From contig OY829329.1 in NCBI GenBank assembly GCA_963691655.1, forward strand, positions 18,986,708 through 19,050,707: DNA of 64,000 nt, in the 5' to 3' direction. Of this stretch, positions 1 to 11,769 are shown piece by piece (the first letter of the stretch is position 1; every line of letters begins with the position of its first letter). This DNA is from Toxonevra muliebris. Lineage: Eukaryota; Arthropoda; Insecta; Diptera; Pallopteridae. The notes beneath the pieces were generated by a model. That model ran no database searches. It worked only from the letters and a program-made list of their open reading frames with translations, and was not told the origin of the DNA. A program made the position numbers and the translations under genes.

Positions 1-645
1 AATCAATAGTAAACAATTATTTTGTAAATTTATAAATCGATTAAATGCACTTGGAATTGCTGAAAATAAAGATACAAATTTTTGTACGTCAGCTTTATAT
101 TGGATATAATAAATACCTAGTATATATCCATTTGATAGGATTCTAGGCTTAAAACTGATTTTATTTATTTATACTTTATTTATTCATTAAGCTTAAACTT
201 AAATTTTAGAGAAATATATAAAAAAAAAATGTTCTTCACTGAAAATTAGTGCAGATTTTAAATAAATAACTGCGCCATAGATTGTAGTGCGGAACACGAC
301 CGGGAATTTCAGGAAAATTTTGCATTTCATTGAAATATGTTTAAAATGCGTTCGAAACTCAGAATCTCACAACATAAAAACTGTCAAATGAAATTGTGAA
401 TTTCAGAAAACATGGAAAATATAATATTTTTTTGACATTTTGTATTTTTTTCATAACTACTACTCTTATAATATTTATTAACATAAGCAAGAGTAATATA
501 GCCGTAGAGCAACTCATTGCTATTCTTCTAATTGAAAGGTCACATTTTCATTTATTTTTATTTTCATAAAACACATACCAAAATTCTTCTTCTTAATCAG
601 TTAGAAACAAAATTCGATTCTCAACTAAATTCCTTTTTTGTCATG
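1..645. other. Upstream flank, no gene recognised
   Basis: AT-rich sequence with no open frame I can assign and no recognisable repeat boundary. It lies upstream of the first MITE and of PPP1R11. I see nothing functional in it. Confidence 0.4.
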
Positions 646-891
646 TCGCTCATTTACTAAAAGACTGTCATAACTCAGAAAACGCAATTTTGCAGAAAAC
701 GCGTTTAAAGATTTCAAATGACTCCCACTTCGCAGAAAAAGAAGAAATCTTATAATTCTCACGCGCAGAGTATACGAGATATTAATATGAAATTTTTACA
801 CAATATGAAGCGGGATATAATGAATAATTCTGCATCATTAACTCAAAAATCGTGTTTTTTGACTTATGACAGTCTTTTAGTAAATGAGCGA
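646..891. mobile_element. Short TIR element (MITE), copy 1
   Basis: The ends are near-perfect inverted repeats of about 30 bp, starting TCGCTCATTTACTAAAAGAC and ending with its complement. The interior has no real coding capacity. A second copy of the same family lies at 11522-11768 and is similar along its whole length, so the boundaries are supported by both structure and recurrence. The superfamily is not clear and the target-site duplication is ambiguous. Confidence 0.75.
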
Positions 892-1200
892 TGTGTTTAT
901 CTAAGTTTTAAAGTCAGAATTACAAAGAAATTCATTCCTGTGTGAGACCACTGTTAGTCTCGTAATACTTTTCGTTAAGCGTACGGTCTGAGCAACTGTG
1001 CGTCATGCAGTGTTCACCAAACACAGCTCCGTATTTTCTATTGACATATATATTTATTTGTGTCCAAAATTGTTGTAAATCGTTTTCAGATCGTAAAATT
1101 CTTTTTAATTACAAATTTTAAAAAAAATTTGGGCAATGAATATTTGAAATTCTAATAATATTGTAATAATCCATTCAAAGCAAAATCAATTGTAAAGTAT

Positions 1201-1994
1201 ATGGAAATGGAGACAGTGGCAGTGCGTTCAGAGACTGGTGTATCCTCTCAAACTGAGGTGTTGGATACGCAGGAGTCGGCGACGACGGTGAGTAAACGAT
1301 AGAGGCGTACGCTAGTTACCGCATGATGGCACTTACACAAACTGCTAAAACTAGTGATTAATTAAAATAATAGCTAAAATAAACAAATGTATGAAAATGT
1401 TTATTCAAAGATCACGAACAAGTTTTGGATCATGTCATATGTGCTGATAACTTGTTAGTAATGCCGTAAAATTACGTATACACAAATTATTCTAACTATT
1501 GCGTACTAATTTTTTTTTATTACAGTCACAGCCCGTATTAAGATTGAGACTAAAAAAACCGAAGAACAATCGTAAAGTGGGCTGGCGTGAAGGTACTGTG
1601 GACAATGAAGATATGGGGAAAAAAAAATCAAAATGTGAGCATTAGCATATAAAAAATAAAAGTGCTAAAATTGTTAAATTACCATTTATACTTGTTTTTA
1701 GGCTGCTGCATTTTTAAGAAACCTGTAGCATTTGGTGAGAGTTCTTCGGAAAGCGATGAGGAATGCGAGCATTGCTTTGGTCATCCCGAAAAGCGTCGAA
1801 AAAATATGAAGAAACATCATCATGATCATGATCACAATAGTGACAGTGACAAAGACTCTGACGATAATAAAAACCCTGACGGTAATAAAGACCCAGCTTG
1901 TAGCTGGACACCAAAAGGGGATGGCGGTGGTGGCATAAAGGCGCCCGAGCCAGTGCCAGAATCCGAATCAAAACCAATCGCAGCACCTGAATAA
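1201..1994 (+). CDS. PPP1R11: PPP1R11 / inhibitor-3 (protein phosphatase 1 inhibitor)
   Basis: Three coding exons: 1201-1287, 1526-1634 and 1702-1994 (162 residues), joined at GTGAGT and GTGAGC donors with consistent phase. The family (YPI1/PPP1R11/inhibitor-3) inhibits protein phosphatase 1; the mammalian protein is also reported as a RING-like E3 ligase. Visible hallmarks are a short acidic/Ser-Thr N-terminus, then the conserved block around VLRLRLKKPKNNRKVGWREG with the PP1-binding core (KVxW-type KVGW), then the cysteine run SKCCCIFKKPVAFGESSSES and a second Cys/His group CEHCFGH. The C-terminal third is a fly-specific low-complexity tail: a His/Asp stretch (HHHDHDH), Ser-Asp repeats and GGGG. 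The protein is longer than the ~126-residue human one because of this tail. A polyadenylation signal AATAAA lies at 2074-2079. The gene converges with FBXW5. Confidence 0.93.
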
Positions 1995-2073
1995 ATAATA
2001 GTAGAAAATATATACTTTGTATATCGTAAACTCCGAACGAGTTTCGTTTTACAGTTTAACAAATTCAAACAAA

Positions 2074-2079
2074 AATAAA
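2074..2079 (+). terminator. Polyadenylation signal of PPP1R11
   Basis: AATAAA, 80 bases after the PPP1R11 stop codon and in the sense orientation; the most likely cleavage signal for that gene. Confidence 0.6.
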
Positions 2080-2797
2080 GCGGCAAGTGTATTTCATTCA
2101 TTGATTGATTTGTTGAAATTTAAAGTCAAGTATTATAAAAAAAATTTGTATAATTATTTAATTTATATTATGAATTAATAAATTAAAATGAATGTTATTC
2201 CATTGAAACGAAACAAAAGTAGTAAAAATATGTTTGATGTCGTGCAATTAACTTTACTCCCTCGCATAAAATGCATTATTCACTTAATAATTTAATAATG
2301 AAGATTTAAAAGTGCGATTTGTGTTTATTTTCATCAAAAATAAATCTTTAAAGAAATAAAAGTAGAAAAAAGGGGAAAAATACATTTCTTTTTTTACATT
2401 TTCATTTATAATTTAAAAAACAATATAACTATTTTTATTTATAGCATAATGTTTGTATGTAATTCGATATATGTATATTCACTTAAAATATACAAATATA
2501 TATAAAAAAAAATAATTTCTCTTTTCTTTTTAAAACAAATCTATTATTTCTAACGTTACACTTAAATTTATAACATTTCCTTTATAATTTTAATTGTAAT
2601 ACCTAGCAGAGGCACCGCTTAAAATTTCATACATATATGGTATATTTTTCAAATAATAATTCAAACTAGATTAAAATTATAAAGTGTGTGAGTGTGTTGT
2701 GTGTGTCGTGAGAAAGTACATAGTCTTAAATTCCATTATATTTATTTAACTAGAATTTTGTTTTACTTGATTTGATGTTCAAAAGAACTTTAAAAAA
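2080..2797. other. Intergenic/3' UTR space between convergent genes
   Basis: AT-rich sequence between the 3' ends of PPP1R11 and FBXW5. On the minus strand an AATAAA (plus-strand TTTATT at 2741-2746) is a plausible polyadenylation signal for FBXW5. A short (GT)n-rich stretch lies near 2685-2710. No ORF is recognised. Confidence 0.45.
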
Positions 2798-5700
2798 TCA
2801 TTTGCATTTATTTTGCATATTTTTTAGTTTTAACTCGAATGCTTCTGAATTATTGGCAGCATCAATGTTGTATTCATTTGCCTTGGCACGAGAGCGCCAA
2901 ATCTGAAAATGGTTTTAAGAAGAGAGAAAATAATATAATAAATTATACAAAAAATATCGGTATATCGGTTCATGTTAAATATTTTTAAACAAATAATTTT
3001 ATGTATGCATTCTTAATTTTTTTGAATAAAATATAGACATGTTATAAGCTTAAAGATTTTCCAAAGTGCCTTTCTGAGACAGATCGAGCAAAATAACGAA
3101 TTTCGCTAATATAAAATAGGTGTATAAATTTCTTAAGACGGAAACAGTAACTCGTTCTGTTCAACCCCTAAGACCCACTGTTTGTTGTTGTTGTGACCGT
3201 TCTTAGATCTACTGGTACTTTTGCACAGGCGTAACAATTGGAAAATCTTAAAAATCAATCAAATAGTTATAGACATTTTAAAATTTAAAAAAATAAATAA
3301 ATAAAATATAAGCAAAAGTTTCACCATAGCTCTGTAAACGTTAAAGATATTACATTGCAATTTGGTACAATGATTGTTCTTAGCATATTTTAAAACATAG
3401 GATTTTCGAGAGGGTATCTCCCATATTAACTAAATACAACTTTCGTCATAGCTCTGTAACCATTAAAGATATTAGCATGTTGAAATCATGTATAAGATGA
3501 TAGCAAGATTACAATAATTTCACCTTGGCAAAAACACATCTTTGTTATTGCGTCGGATAAAAGTAAATGCCAAAATTAGCAGTGCAACAAGACAATAATA
3601 ACATATGTTTTCTTGTTTTCTGTGCAGTGAAAATATGAAGTCGATTATTGTACTGTATTGTATTGTATAGGATAAAAAATGGCAAAAACTTTGTTTTGAT
3701 AAAAACGGGTTCAAAGTTTTGACTATCGGTTTTTAACATAGAAAAAATTAACTTCATCTTCATCAATTTTTACAAAAAACTTACGAAATATAATACTTTC
3801 AAATAGCACACTTTTTTAAAAAAGCAGGGCCTGCTTAAGAAAAGATGAAGATTTTAAAACCCAAAATATGAAATATTTCCTAAGTTAAACGATTTAAATT
3901 ACATAAAATTTGACAAAAAATCATCTACAGACTTTAATTACCAAAAATCTGAACGACTTCAAATTCCCCGCAAAAAACAGCTCATTCCCCGATTACCCGT
4001 ACTAAGTAAAATTCCCCGCAAGTTGGAATAGCTGATTCTGGTACACTGAGCGCTTAATACTTTTATATTCACTCCTTGAGCAATTATATTCTGATATTGA
4101 GAGGCTATTGGCAAAAAGCTGTTTGTGTCAAGCACAAACAGCTGTTCATAATTTAAAGTTTACAATTTTTTAAAGAAAACCCAAAAATGATGCATGATGT
4201 TTCTACAACGTCCGGCAGCTGCTTTTATACAGTCATGTAAGAAGTAGAAGGGCAGTCATCAAAGAAAAATGGCAGAATTAGTGCAAAATACCAGAAAATG
4301 TGGCAGCGCATTATGAGGCACTGCTACTAAATTGTATTTTTGCTACATATCCGGTAAATGGCCGCTCGGTGTACCAGAATGCGACATTTGTTTTCGTTTT
4401 ATGGTTTTTGTTTTTTATTCGGCTGATTTTTGCAGTTAGCAATTACAATTACAACAACAAAGCATGCATGTTTATTGTAGTGTTAAACTTGTTTCAGCAC
4501 CATTTGATATTATCCTACTTTAGATTAAATAAAAAGAGCCTTCATGTTTGAAAAAGTTCGCTGTATACATAAATCGCGAATGGATTTTTTCCCACGAGAA
4601 TTTTCAAACTTTGTGATTTAAATCACGATTTGTTTACCAAAAGAAAAATGTTAATAGTTTTCTCAACTAATCTCTGCCAGTAAGCTATATTAATTTCACT
4701 CTCAAGCAATATGTTTAGATATTAACACAATCTTCACATTCCACAATTACCTTGATAGTATAATCATCACTGGTAGTTACAAGCATTTCCGAATCGCGTG
4801 GATTAAAAGCAACACTATTAACCACATCCGTATGTTTGTACTTGGCAAGACAGATGCCATAATAACGATCCCATAGATAAGCATGCATATCCTCAGCGCC
4901 ACTGTAATGAATTATATTTATATTACAGTTTAATAAAACATGAAAACATGAGATTAACAGAAAATTAAAACTTTACCTTGCTACATAATCATTGCATACA
5001 TCTAAAAATATAAAAAAACATTCAGTACTGGGTGTGTAGGCCTTATGAGAGCGTAGCATATTGCCAATACGCTTTAGCGTCATTAAATCAATCACATGTA
5101 TATCGATTTCCTGGGCGATAGGCGGTGGTTCTAAAGCATTTGTTATAACGTAATCTTTCGGCCAAGGGCGTGTATTTACATACAGATATCTGTTTATAGA
5201 AGAAAGAGATGAATCAGCTTAAATGTTTCAAAAAAACTATATAAAAAATACAACAAACCTATGGTCTGGGCTCAATGCCATGCCAATAATGTGTCCGTGC
5301 AAATCAATGACTTTGTCTACTTTATCAAAACGATCAGATACTGCTTCATAATTCCACCAGTCAGGGTCTGCGCGTGGTTGACTCTGAACAAATTTATTTG
5401 TATGCATTTAATAAAGAAAATATATATGTCTGCTATTAATTTTACTTGTTTTTCAGCTTTTTTTGCAGCAATTCTCTCTTTAAGCGATGGACCTGGATCC
5501 AATTTCTTCGGAAAGGTAACGTGACGTATACGTTTGATGCCAATTTGATGTGGTGTATACGTTTTAGATCCGGTCGAGAATATTAAATATTTTGGTATAG
5601 AATTCTCCATATCATCATATTCTTCATAAGCATCCATAGGCTCATCGGCTTCATCGTCATCGGAGGAAGAGTCATTGCGTTCATTATCACCAAGATATTC

Positions 5701-8700
5701 ACGACGATATTCCTCTAAATAACGTATAGTAGCATCAAGGCTTGATTGTGGTGCTTTTAATAACGAAGATGCTGATGAACTTTGTTGCAATATATCCATG
5801 TATACAGAATCATCAGGTGATTCGCTGCGTTCTGAGCGACGTAATGTAGCAGCAAGTGATAATGGGTTTCCTGTAGCGGAATTAGAAGAAGAAGCACCAT
5901 ATTTCATATCATCTGATTGCATAGTTTCATCAGTTTCACTATCAGCCTGCTCAGCATTGCCCTCCTCTGCCAACAGAGGATCATTCGATTCATCCAACCA
6001 CGGACATTTCGCCATCATTATAGCGCGTACGGAACTTGCATTTTTATTATAAAATTTATACAATTGATTCATGATTGGTACATGTTCTGAATCGATCTCT
6101 TGATTTGCTTTATTTAACCATAGCACTGAAGTGCTTACCAAATGTGCCAGCCAATACAAGTTCCCGGATATTAGATATTGATCACTGAACCAAGTGCCAA
6201 ATATATCGTAGGGGCGATTAACAACGCGGCAGCGTAAGTGCGAATCACCTGAAAGGTTAGAAAAATAAGTAATTCAATAGAATAGTAAGTATATAAATAT
6301 TGCAATACTTACTTTTTCCATCTACTGTGAATACAGCAATTTCGCCAGAAGTACTATGCGGCGATCCAAAGTGTACACCAGAAACAAGTAGCAATGTATC
6401 ACTTTGATTGAATTGTGAGTATTGTGTGTATTTCCAGCTAAATTGTTTCATATTGTGCGAGTATTTTTCAGTGCAGGGATGTACCGAGTTCCATATCTAT
6501 AATAAAAGAAAAATTAGGTTAGGAAATTTGAACGAAAATATAATTAAGGCGATGCTATATTTAGTACAAACAAACACTAAAACTCATTTAGTTTCGAAAC
6601 TATCTATATGTAGAGGTCAGGCAACGCTATTGGAAATTTGATTGTGATGCGATGGACATTGAATAATGTCTGTGGGAAAGCCTCAAATTCAAATTTATGA
6701 GATATTTATCGGGAAGGATTTTATTCCCATGCGTACGTTCATGTAAGGACTATAGAGTATATCTCTGTACCTCAGAGTAAAATTTTATTAGGACATAAAA
6801 TGTAAATTTTATAGAAGAGCGTAAAATAGAATTTTTTTGACGTAAAGTACGCCATTCGGTAAGGTAGGTATGTGAAATGGAGGATGAATTTTTATTAACT
6901 TTTTTATAGATTTAAAATATATATATTGATACTTTATGGTATTATTTAAGGATTTAAAATACCCCAGTCAGTTTATTTATTAACGAAATATCTAACTTTT
7001 AATTCATTTTATTTTGTAAGTTTTATGAACATTTGATCTTAAAAAAAACAAGTCATAACATTTTTAAGTTCCTACTACTGTTGTTGTAATAACTCAAATT
7101 ATTATTATTATATTATTATTGCAATTATTGGCATATGAAAAAACAAAAAATACTAGCCGAGTTCGTTTAGGCAAGCGAATGAAGCCATGTGGTTGTTATA
7201 ATCATAGAACATATGATACGAAACTGAGAGTCGACTTTGGTGATCGAGTTTTTTTCATATGAACGTATGGGGGATCGGGCTCATACAAATGAGCAGAGGC
7301 AGAGGAGCTGATGTCGGCTTTTTCAGTTTTGTCTCATGTGCTCTGTTGTTGTAATTAATTGAGTTTATTATTTGATTCAGAGATTGTGTTCATTAAATAA
7401 AAAATGCCTGGTTAGTACAAAAAAATAATAATATTTATATACGCAAAAATTCTAAGTTACGCCTTCTGCGAAACTATATGTTTTTTTACTCCAGAAGCGA
7501 AGTAGACTTAATACGTTTTAAGTCCAAAAGCCTTATAAAGTAGACCACTGAATAGATCGCGATATTTAAATCTAGGTAAGCCATAAAACCAGAAAATTTA
7601 AATTTTGCGCTTCATACGCTTTTGCTCTGAGGCACGGATATAGAGATTTTAAAAACCACCGCTAGCTTTAGTGTAGCTTTAGAAGTTCTGCTAAACACCC
7701 AGTTGAAATTAGGATAATCGTTGAAGTAATCATCCCTAGTGCTCCAGAACCCCTTGCATTTTTTACTCCTTTTTAATATTGCATGTCCTAGGGCATGAAG
7801 TACTCGTTTCTATTTTTATTTTCGTTTGTTACTCTTTTTGAAGTATTAGAGGAGGAGTCATTTATTGCTCTTTTTAACTAGTTTTTATTCGAGTTCTAAA
7901 ACTATTTTATTTTGCACTCTCTTTTTGCTTTTTTTATAAAGTTTTAATGCTCTCAATTTAACAGAGCCGCACTCTCTTTTCGTTTTTTTGTATAAAGTTT
8001 TTACGCTCTCAATTTAAGAGAGCGCAAAACTTCTCTTTTTGTTATGCTTTGTGTTTGTTTTCACAATTAGTATGCCATTCACATGTTGTTGAGAACAAAA
8101 ACAACAACGGTTTGGTGAATTATAGACTGTATATAGATTTCAAAAACCGCCGCTAGAGTGCAGCTCTCATATTAAATTTTTCCTCTAACTGAAGTCTAGT
8201 AAACAGATTCGTAAGATTATTTCATCATTACAAATCCGAACTCTAAAAATCTCTGAATCAAAAGATTTTTTCATCTATTTTGGCTCAGTAAATGTCAAAC
8301 TGCATATAGAAAACAATTCAAGCTATCACTTTTGAATGAATTTTGATGATTTTCGAACACAATCTACAATCTGGGAATGGTTTAGTAAAGTATACAACTT
8401 TGTTTAGACTAGTTAAATTATAGAGATTAATTATGTAAATGGAAAAATATCTTGATAATAAGATATTCAAGTTCTGAAATTCTACAATTTCAGACATTTT
8501 TTCATCAATTTGGTTATACTATAATTTGGTTTACGCCACCTGTTCAATTTAAATACTATAAATAACTATTTGAACTTGAGGATTACATACAATGACATAT
8601 CCATCTTTAGAGCAGGTAGCAAACATTTCACCATTATGCGAAAAACTGACATGCAACACTTGATGAGTGTGCCCTTCAAGACGTTGCGATTGAACAAAAG

Positions 8701-9321
8701 GAATATTCAATGTGAGACGTTTATATTCATATTTCCATGATTCGGCACCTGTTGATAAAAAGAACAAAATATTAATAAAACTGCATTAAAACTTTAAATA
8801 AAAATTTTAATTGCTGATAAAAAGTAAAATGAACATATTAAATTTTGTATACCTACAACGCAATAACAATAACTACAGAAAAAACTGGGATTAATTTGCC
8901 TGCGTTCAATATGAAATTAGGTCAATTGCAGTTTTTGTTGTTATCTGCCCTCTTTACACTGATAATAATACACACCTGGTTTCAATGCTATTCCGGGATC
9001 AGCCTTGTAATGATGCTGAAATTTTCGCTTCCACATAAGCTCATCATTGGAGACATCATACCAACGTCTACAAGTGGTACCTGCATTCAGTATATCACGT
9101 ATTGATAGTAAAGAAAAAATGCGCAGCAATGCTGGCTCTGGCAGTGACCACCATGTTGATGCAGTTGTGATGTAGTAATTATCGGAATCTACAGTTGGCG
9201 ACTCACTATCAGCAGAATTACTGTTAGTGCTACTGTTACTGCTGCTGCTCCAGGTAGAGGTGGTTGCTACTTTAGCTTTTTTTGAGATTGTAGTGAAACA
9301 GTCTTCGTGTATCTCCTCCAT
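2798..9321 (-). CDS. FBXW5: FBXW5: F-box/WD40 substrate receptor of an SCF/CRL4 ubiquitin ligase
   Basis: Eight coding exons on the minus strand, in order: 9321-8976, 8748-8591, 6496-6313, 6248-5446, 5383-5259, 5189-4977, 4901-4751, 2902-2798 (694 residues; human about 566). All junctions keep phase. The first ATG in frame is at 9321; the open frame extends 51 bases further upstream without an ATG. Residues 58-100 are the F-box (WWSLPEPALLRIFSLLSIRD, then RRWYDVSNDELMWKRKF). WD repeats follow, with family signatures such as EGHTHQVLHVSFSHNGEMF, GVHFGSPHSTSGEIAVFTVD, RPYDIFGTWFSDQYLISGN, SKYLIF-TG-TYTPHQIGIK, DLHGHIIGMALSPDHRYLYV and TSDDYTIKIWRSRA. The extra length comes from a Ser-rich N-terminus and an acidic Ser-rich insert in exon 4. 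Family role: recognises substrates (for example SAS6, Eps8 or TSC2 in mammals) for ubiquitination. Introns 2 (2.1 kb) and 7 (1.85 kb) are repeat-bearing. Confidence 0.95.
3301..3520. repeat. Diverged short tandem duplication in FBXW5 intron 7
   Basis: Two neighbouring copies of a segment containing CATAGCTCTGTAA followed by TTAAAGATATTA, about 120 bp apart (near 3326 and 3448). They are clearly related but diverged. This lies in the last FBXW5 intron (2903-4750), whose remainder holds no recognisable exon. Confidence 0.5.
6766..7636. mobile_element. TIR element in FBXW5 intron 2
   Basis: Inverted ends of the form CTGTACCTCAGAGTAAAA (left) and the complement of CCGTGCCTCAGAGCAAAA (right) bracket about 870 bp without a coding frame. 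It is probably a non-autonomous DNA element. No convincing target-site duplication can be read. Confidence 0.5.
7905..8040. repeat. Tandem duplication with palindromic core
   Basis: Two adjacent ~65-bp copies share CACTCTCTTTT, then TATAAAGTTTT, then GCTCTCAATTTAA. Each ends in the small palindrome-like CTCTCAATTTAAGAGAG. It lies within FBXW5 intron 2. Confidence 0.55.
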
Positions 9322-9371
9322 TTGTTTATTGGAGTAGTTCCAAATCCAAGCTGTTGATTTCCTCCACTTCA

Positions 9372-10410
9372 CTTCACTGGTGGTGTTGATTTATGCAACA
9401 ATTGGGGAATAACTTTTAGTGTTTTTGATTTTTTTTTATTTTTGGTTGCAAAATTTCACTTTCTTTTAAAAATGTCTTTATATATGACGAACACGATGAA
9501 TTATGTACTATTACCAACTAATAACAGCGTAAAGCTCGCAAGCAAACGAATGCGAATAGCAAATGGACCAAAATAACTTTCTCCTCTGTGGTTCCTCTTC
9601 TGCTTCATGTAGTAGTTTTTTTTATTTATCTTTTTTTTTGGTTTTTGTAAATTTCTATTTTGGTTATCTTTTTGTTGTGCTTAGTGTTTGTTTTCAAATT
9701 TCGTATGACACTCACTCGTTGTTGAGAACAAGAACAACAACCGATGACAACAACAAATCGTTTCTTCTGCAGAACAACCGAACAGATGTAAGAAAACAAA
9801 GACGAATGGCATAAAATGAAATTCAAAGAACAGTTGAAAATAATATCAGCTGCTTGAGAAAACAACACTTGTTTCGATAGTGATGTCGATAAGTTGAACT
9901 TAAATGTAGTTGGTACTCGATTTAAAAATTCTATTTCAATTACATAATTTGTGTACATTACATATTGCAGGCGAAATATGATGCAAAAATAAGGTGGATA
10001 GTCACAGCAATTTTTACCAAGGTATTGTTTCTGCTTACTTTTTGGCAATCTTTTTACAAACGTAAAAAATCGCAACAAAATAGCTGGTACGTGCGATTGG
10101 GACTCGTCCCCTTTCATATGCCCTCCCTCGCAAACAAACAGAAAATCCCATGAAAATCGCAGTGCCTAAAAGAGAACCTAAAAGGTGGCAACTCTTTAAT
10201 TATAAAAACGTTGAAGTTTTCTATAAATTCGTTCTTGTGCAAATTATTTATTTTGTTCACAATAAATTGTTAAAATTGGTTCTATTGACGGGTTTTTACT
10301 TATTTCAATTAAAAGTTTTCGTAGATCATAAATTGTTCCTTAATCCTGCTGTTCAACAACTTTTTGATTCCTTTGGATATTCATCAACACACATAACCTC
10401 AACTTTACGA
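9372..10410. other. FBXW5 upstream region
   Basis: Contains the FBXW5 5' UTR and presumably its promoter. A Thr/Asn-codon-like (AAC)n-rich stretch near 9715-9790 (TGTTGAGAACAAGAACAAC) is also found, diverged, at 8088-8108 in FBXW5 intron 2. I find no credible second gene divergent from FBXW5 here. Confidence 0.4.
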
Positions 10411-10414
10411 TTGG

Positions 10415-11420
10415 CGTTGCTTGCAATTTACTGCTGCTAATTTGGTTGTTGTTGCTGTGGGCTGTGTCTCCCAAATGATGGCTTTCGCTAGGAGTGATGC
10501 TCAAATCTTTCCATATAGTGGCTTCTGCAGTAAACTTTATCACCGTACCTATTGTGTCAGCCCGCTTACTGAATACAATATGAAATTACACAAAAGTAGC
10601 CGGAACTTGGGATACTTCTGCCAAGACTGTTTTGCAATGTCAGCATTAATTGCCAAAATGTGCCCTCGGTTTTGGAGTCCCAAAGATCTGGTTTCGAAAG
10701 GCTGCATAATGCCTTTGAGATGAAATTGGCATTAATCAATGAGCAATTTGTGGAGTTAAAAGTATTTACGGAGACTGAACTTAATAAACACCTAACCATT
10801 CGAAAGGATATTGGTTAATTTTCCCACATTTCTGCGGAGTTGCAAGAAATTAGGTATTCCTTCTTAAATAAAGTTAATCCTGTCGAAAACACTGTTGCCA
10901 AGCAGATAGCTTCTTTGCCAGCTTTTAATATAGATTCGTACTCTTCATGCGCCACGAGTTCCTCCAAATCTTTTATTCGTTTACGTGTTGCTGCTTTAGA
11001 TGGACTGCTTCGTCACGATTTTTTTATGAGGTTTTCCAAGTCAAGATTGTAATTGGTGAGTAAGATTATTATTTTAAAGTCCTACATTTTTTTGATGGCT
11101 GAGGATAGTTGCTCGTTGTGGAAATATAAAAACTTTATATTTCTACACCAAACCTTCAGCCTTTCCCTGTACCCTTTTTCCAGGGTTTATTGGTAAACAA
11201 TTTGCTAAAAGTAATCGTGCTGAGTCATTTAGGCTTGAAGTAACGACATACTTTCTTTGTCAAAAATTTTTCCCATTAAAAGAGGGCTCGTTCGTGATGG
11301 TGATCCTATACGTCCCCGCTATATCGATCCCACATGTAGCTATTGCCGCTTTTACTGAACCCTAAAACTTCCATTCCTTTGGTCATATCTAAACTGGAGA
11401 ACATTTGTCTCCTTATAAAT
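10415..11420 (+). pseudogene. Decayed retroelement ORF1-like sequence (PHD-like Cys motif and coiled coil)
   Basis: Broken plus-strand frames read as parts of one protein: a Cys/His segment (YHRTYCVSPLTEYNMKLHKS, then NLGYFCQDCF) resembling the treble-clef/PHD finger of some dipteran LINE ORF1 proteins, then a helical segment (VFTETELNKHL, SAELQEIRYSFLNKVNPVEN) and a C-terminal part (MAEDSCSLWKYKNF, later VLSHLGLK and RGLVRDGDPIRPRYIDPT). Several stops and frame changes interrupt it. The assignment rests on remembered family appearance, not a search. It could also be a host zinc-finger pseudogene. Confidence 0.4.
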
Positions 11421-11521
11421 ACTAATTAATTTCATTCTTATCTGTTCTTGGTTGTGCCAGTATTCTATTTTTTTGAGAATAGTCGCTTTTTATTAAAAAT
11501 GTTTTCAAATTCGCCAACATA

Positions 11522-11768
11522 TCGGTCATTTACTAAAAGACTGTCATAACTCAAAAATCGCGATTTTGCAGAAAACGCGTCTAAAGTTTTCAATTGACTC
11601 CCACTTTGCAGAAAAAAGAAGAAATCTTATAATTCTCACGCGTAGAGTATACAAGATATTAATATGATATTTTTACACAATATGAAGCGTGACATAATGA
11701 ATAATTCTGCATCATGAACTCAAAAATCGTGTTTTTTGACTTATGACAGTCTTTTAGTAAATGAGCGA
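11522..11768. mobile_element. Short TIR element (MITE), copy 2
   Basis: Same family as 646-891. The inverted ends are GTCATTTACTAAAAGACTGT and its complement, and the interior is colinear with copy 1, differing mainly by point changes and one small indel in the A-rich part. Copy 1 and copy 2 lie about 10.9 kb apart in the same orientation. Confidence 0.75.
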
Positions 11769-11769
11769 T

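Noticed and set aside
718..945. 75-codon open frame on the plus strand
   Set aside because: It overlaps and runs out of the MITE at 646-891, and the other copy does not keep the frame open; chance ORF in a repeat.
1714..1986. Antisense ORF over PPP1R11 exon 3
   Set aside because: Shadow of the low-complexity His/Asp coding sequence on the other strand.
4300..4551. Small membrane protein on the plus strand in FBXW5 intron 7
   Set aside because: Hydrophobic only because of T-rich codons; no promoter, homology or conservation evidence visible.
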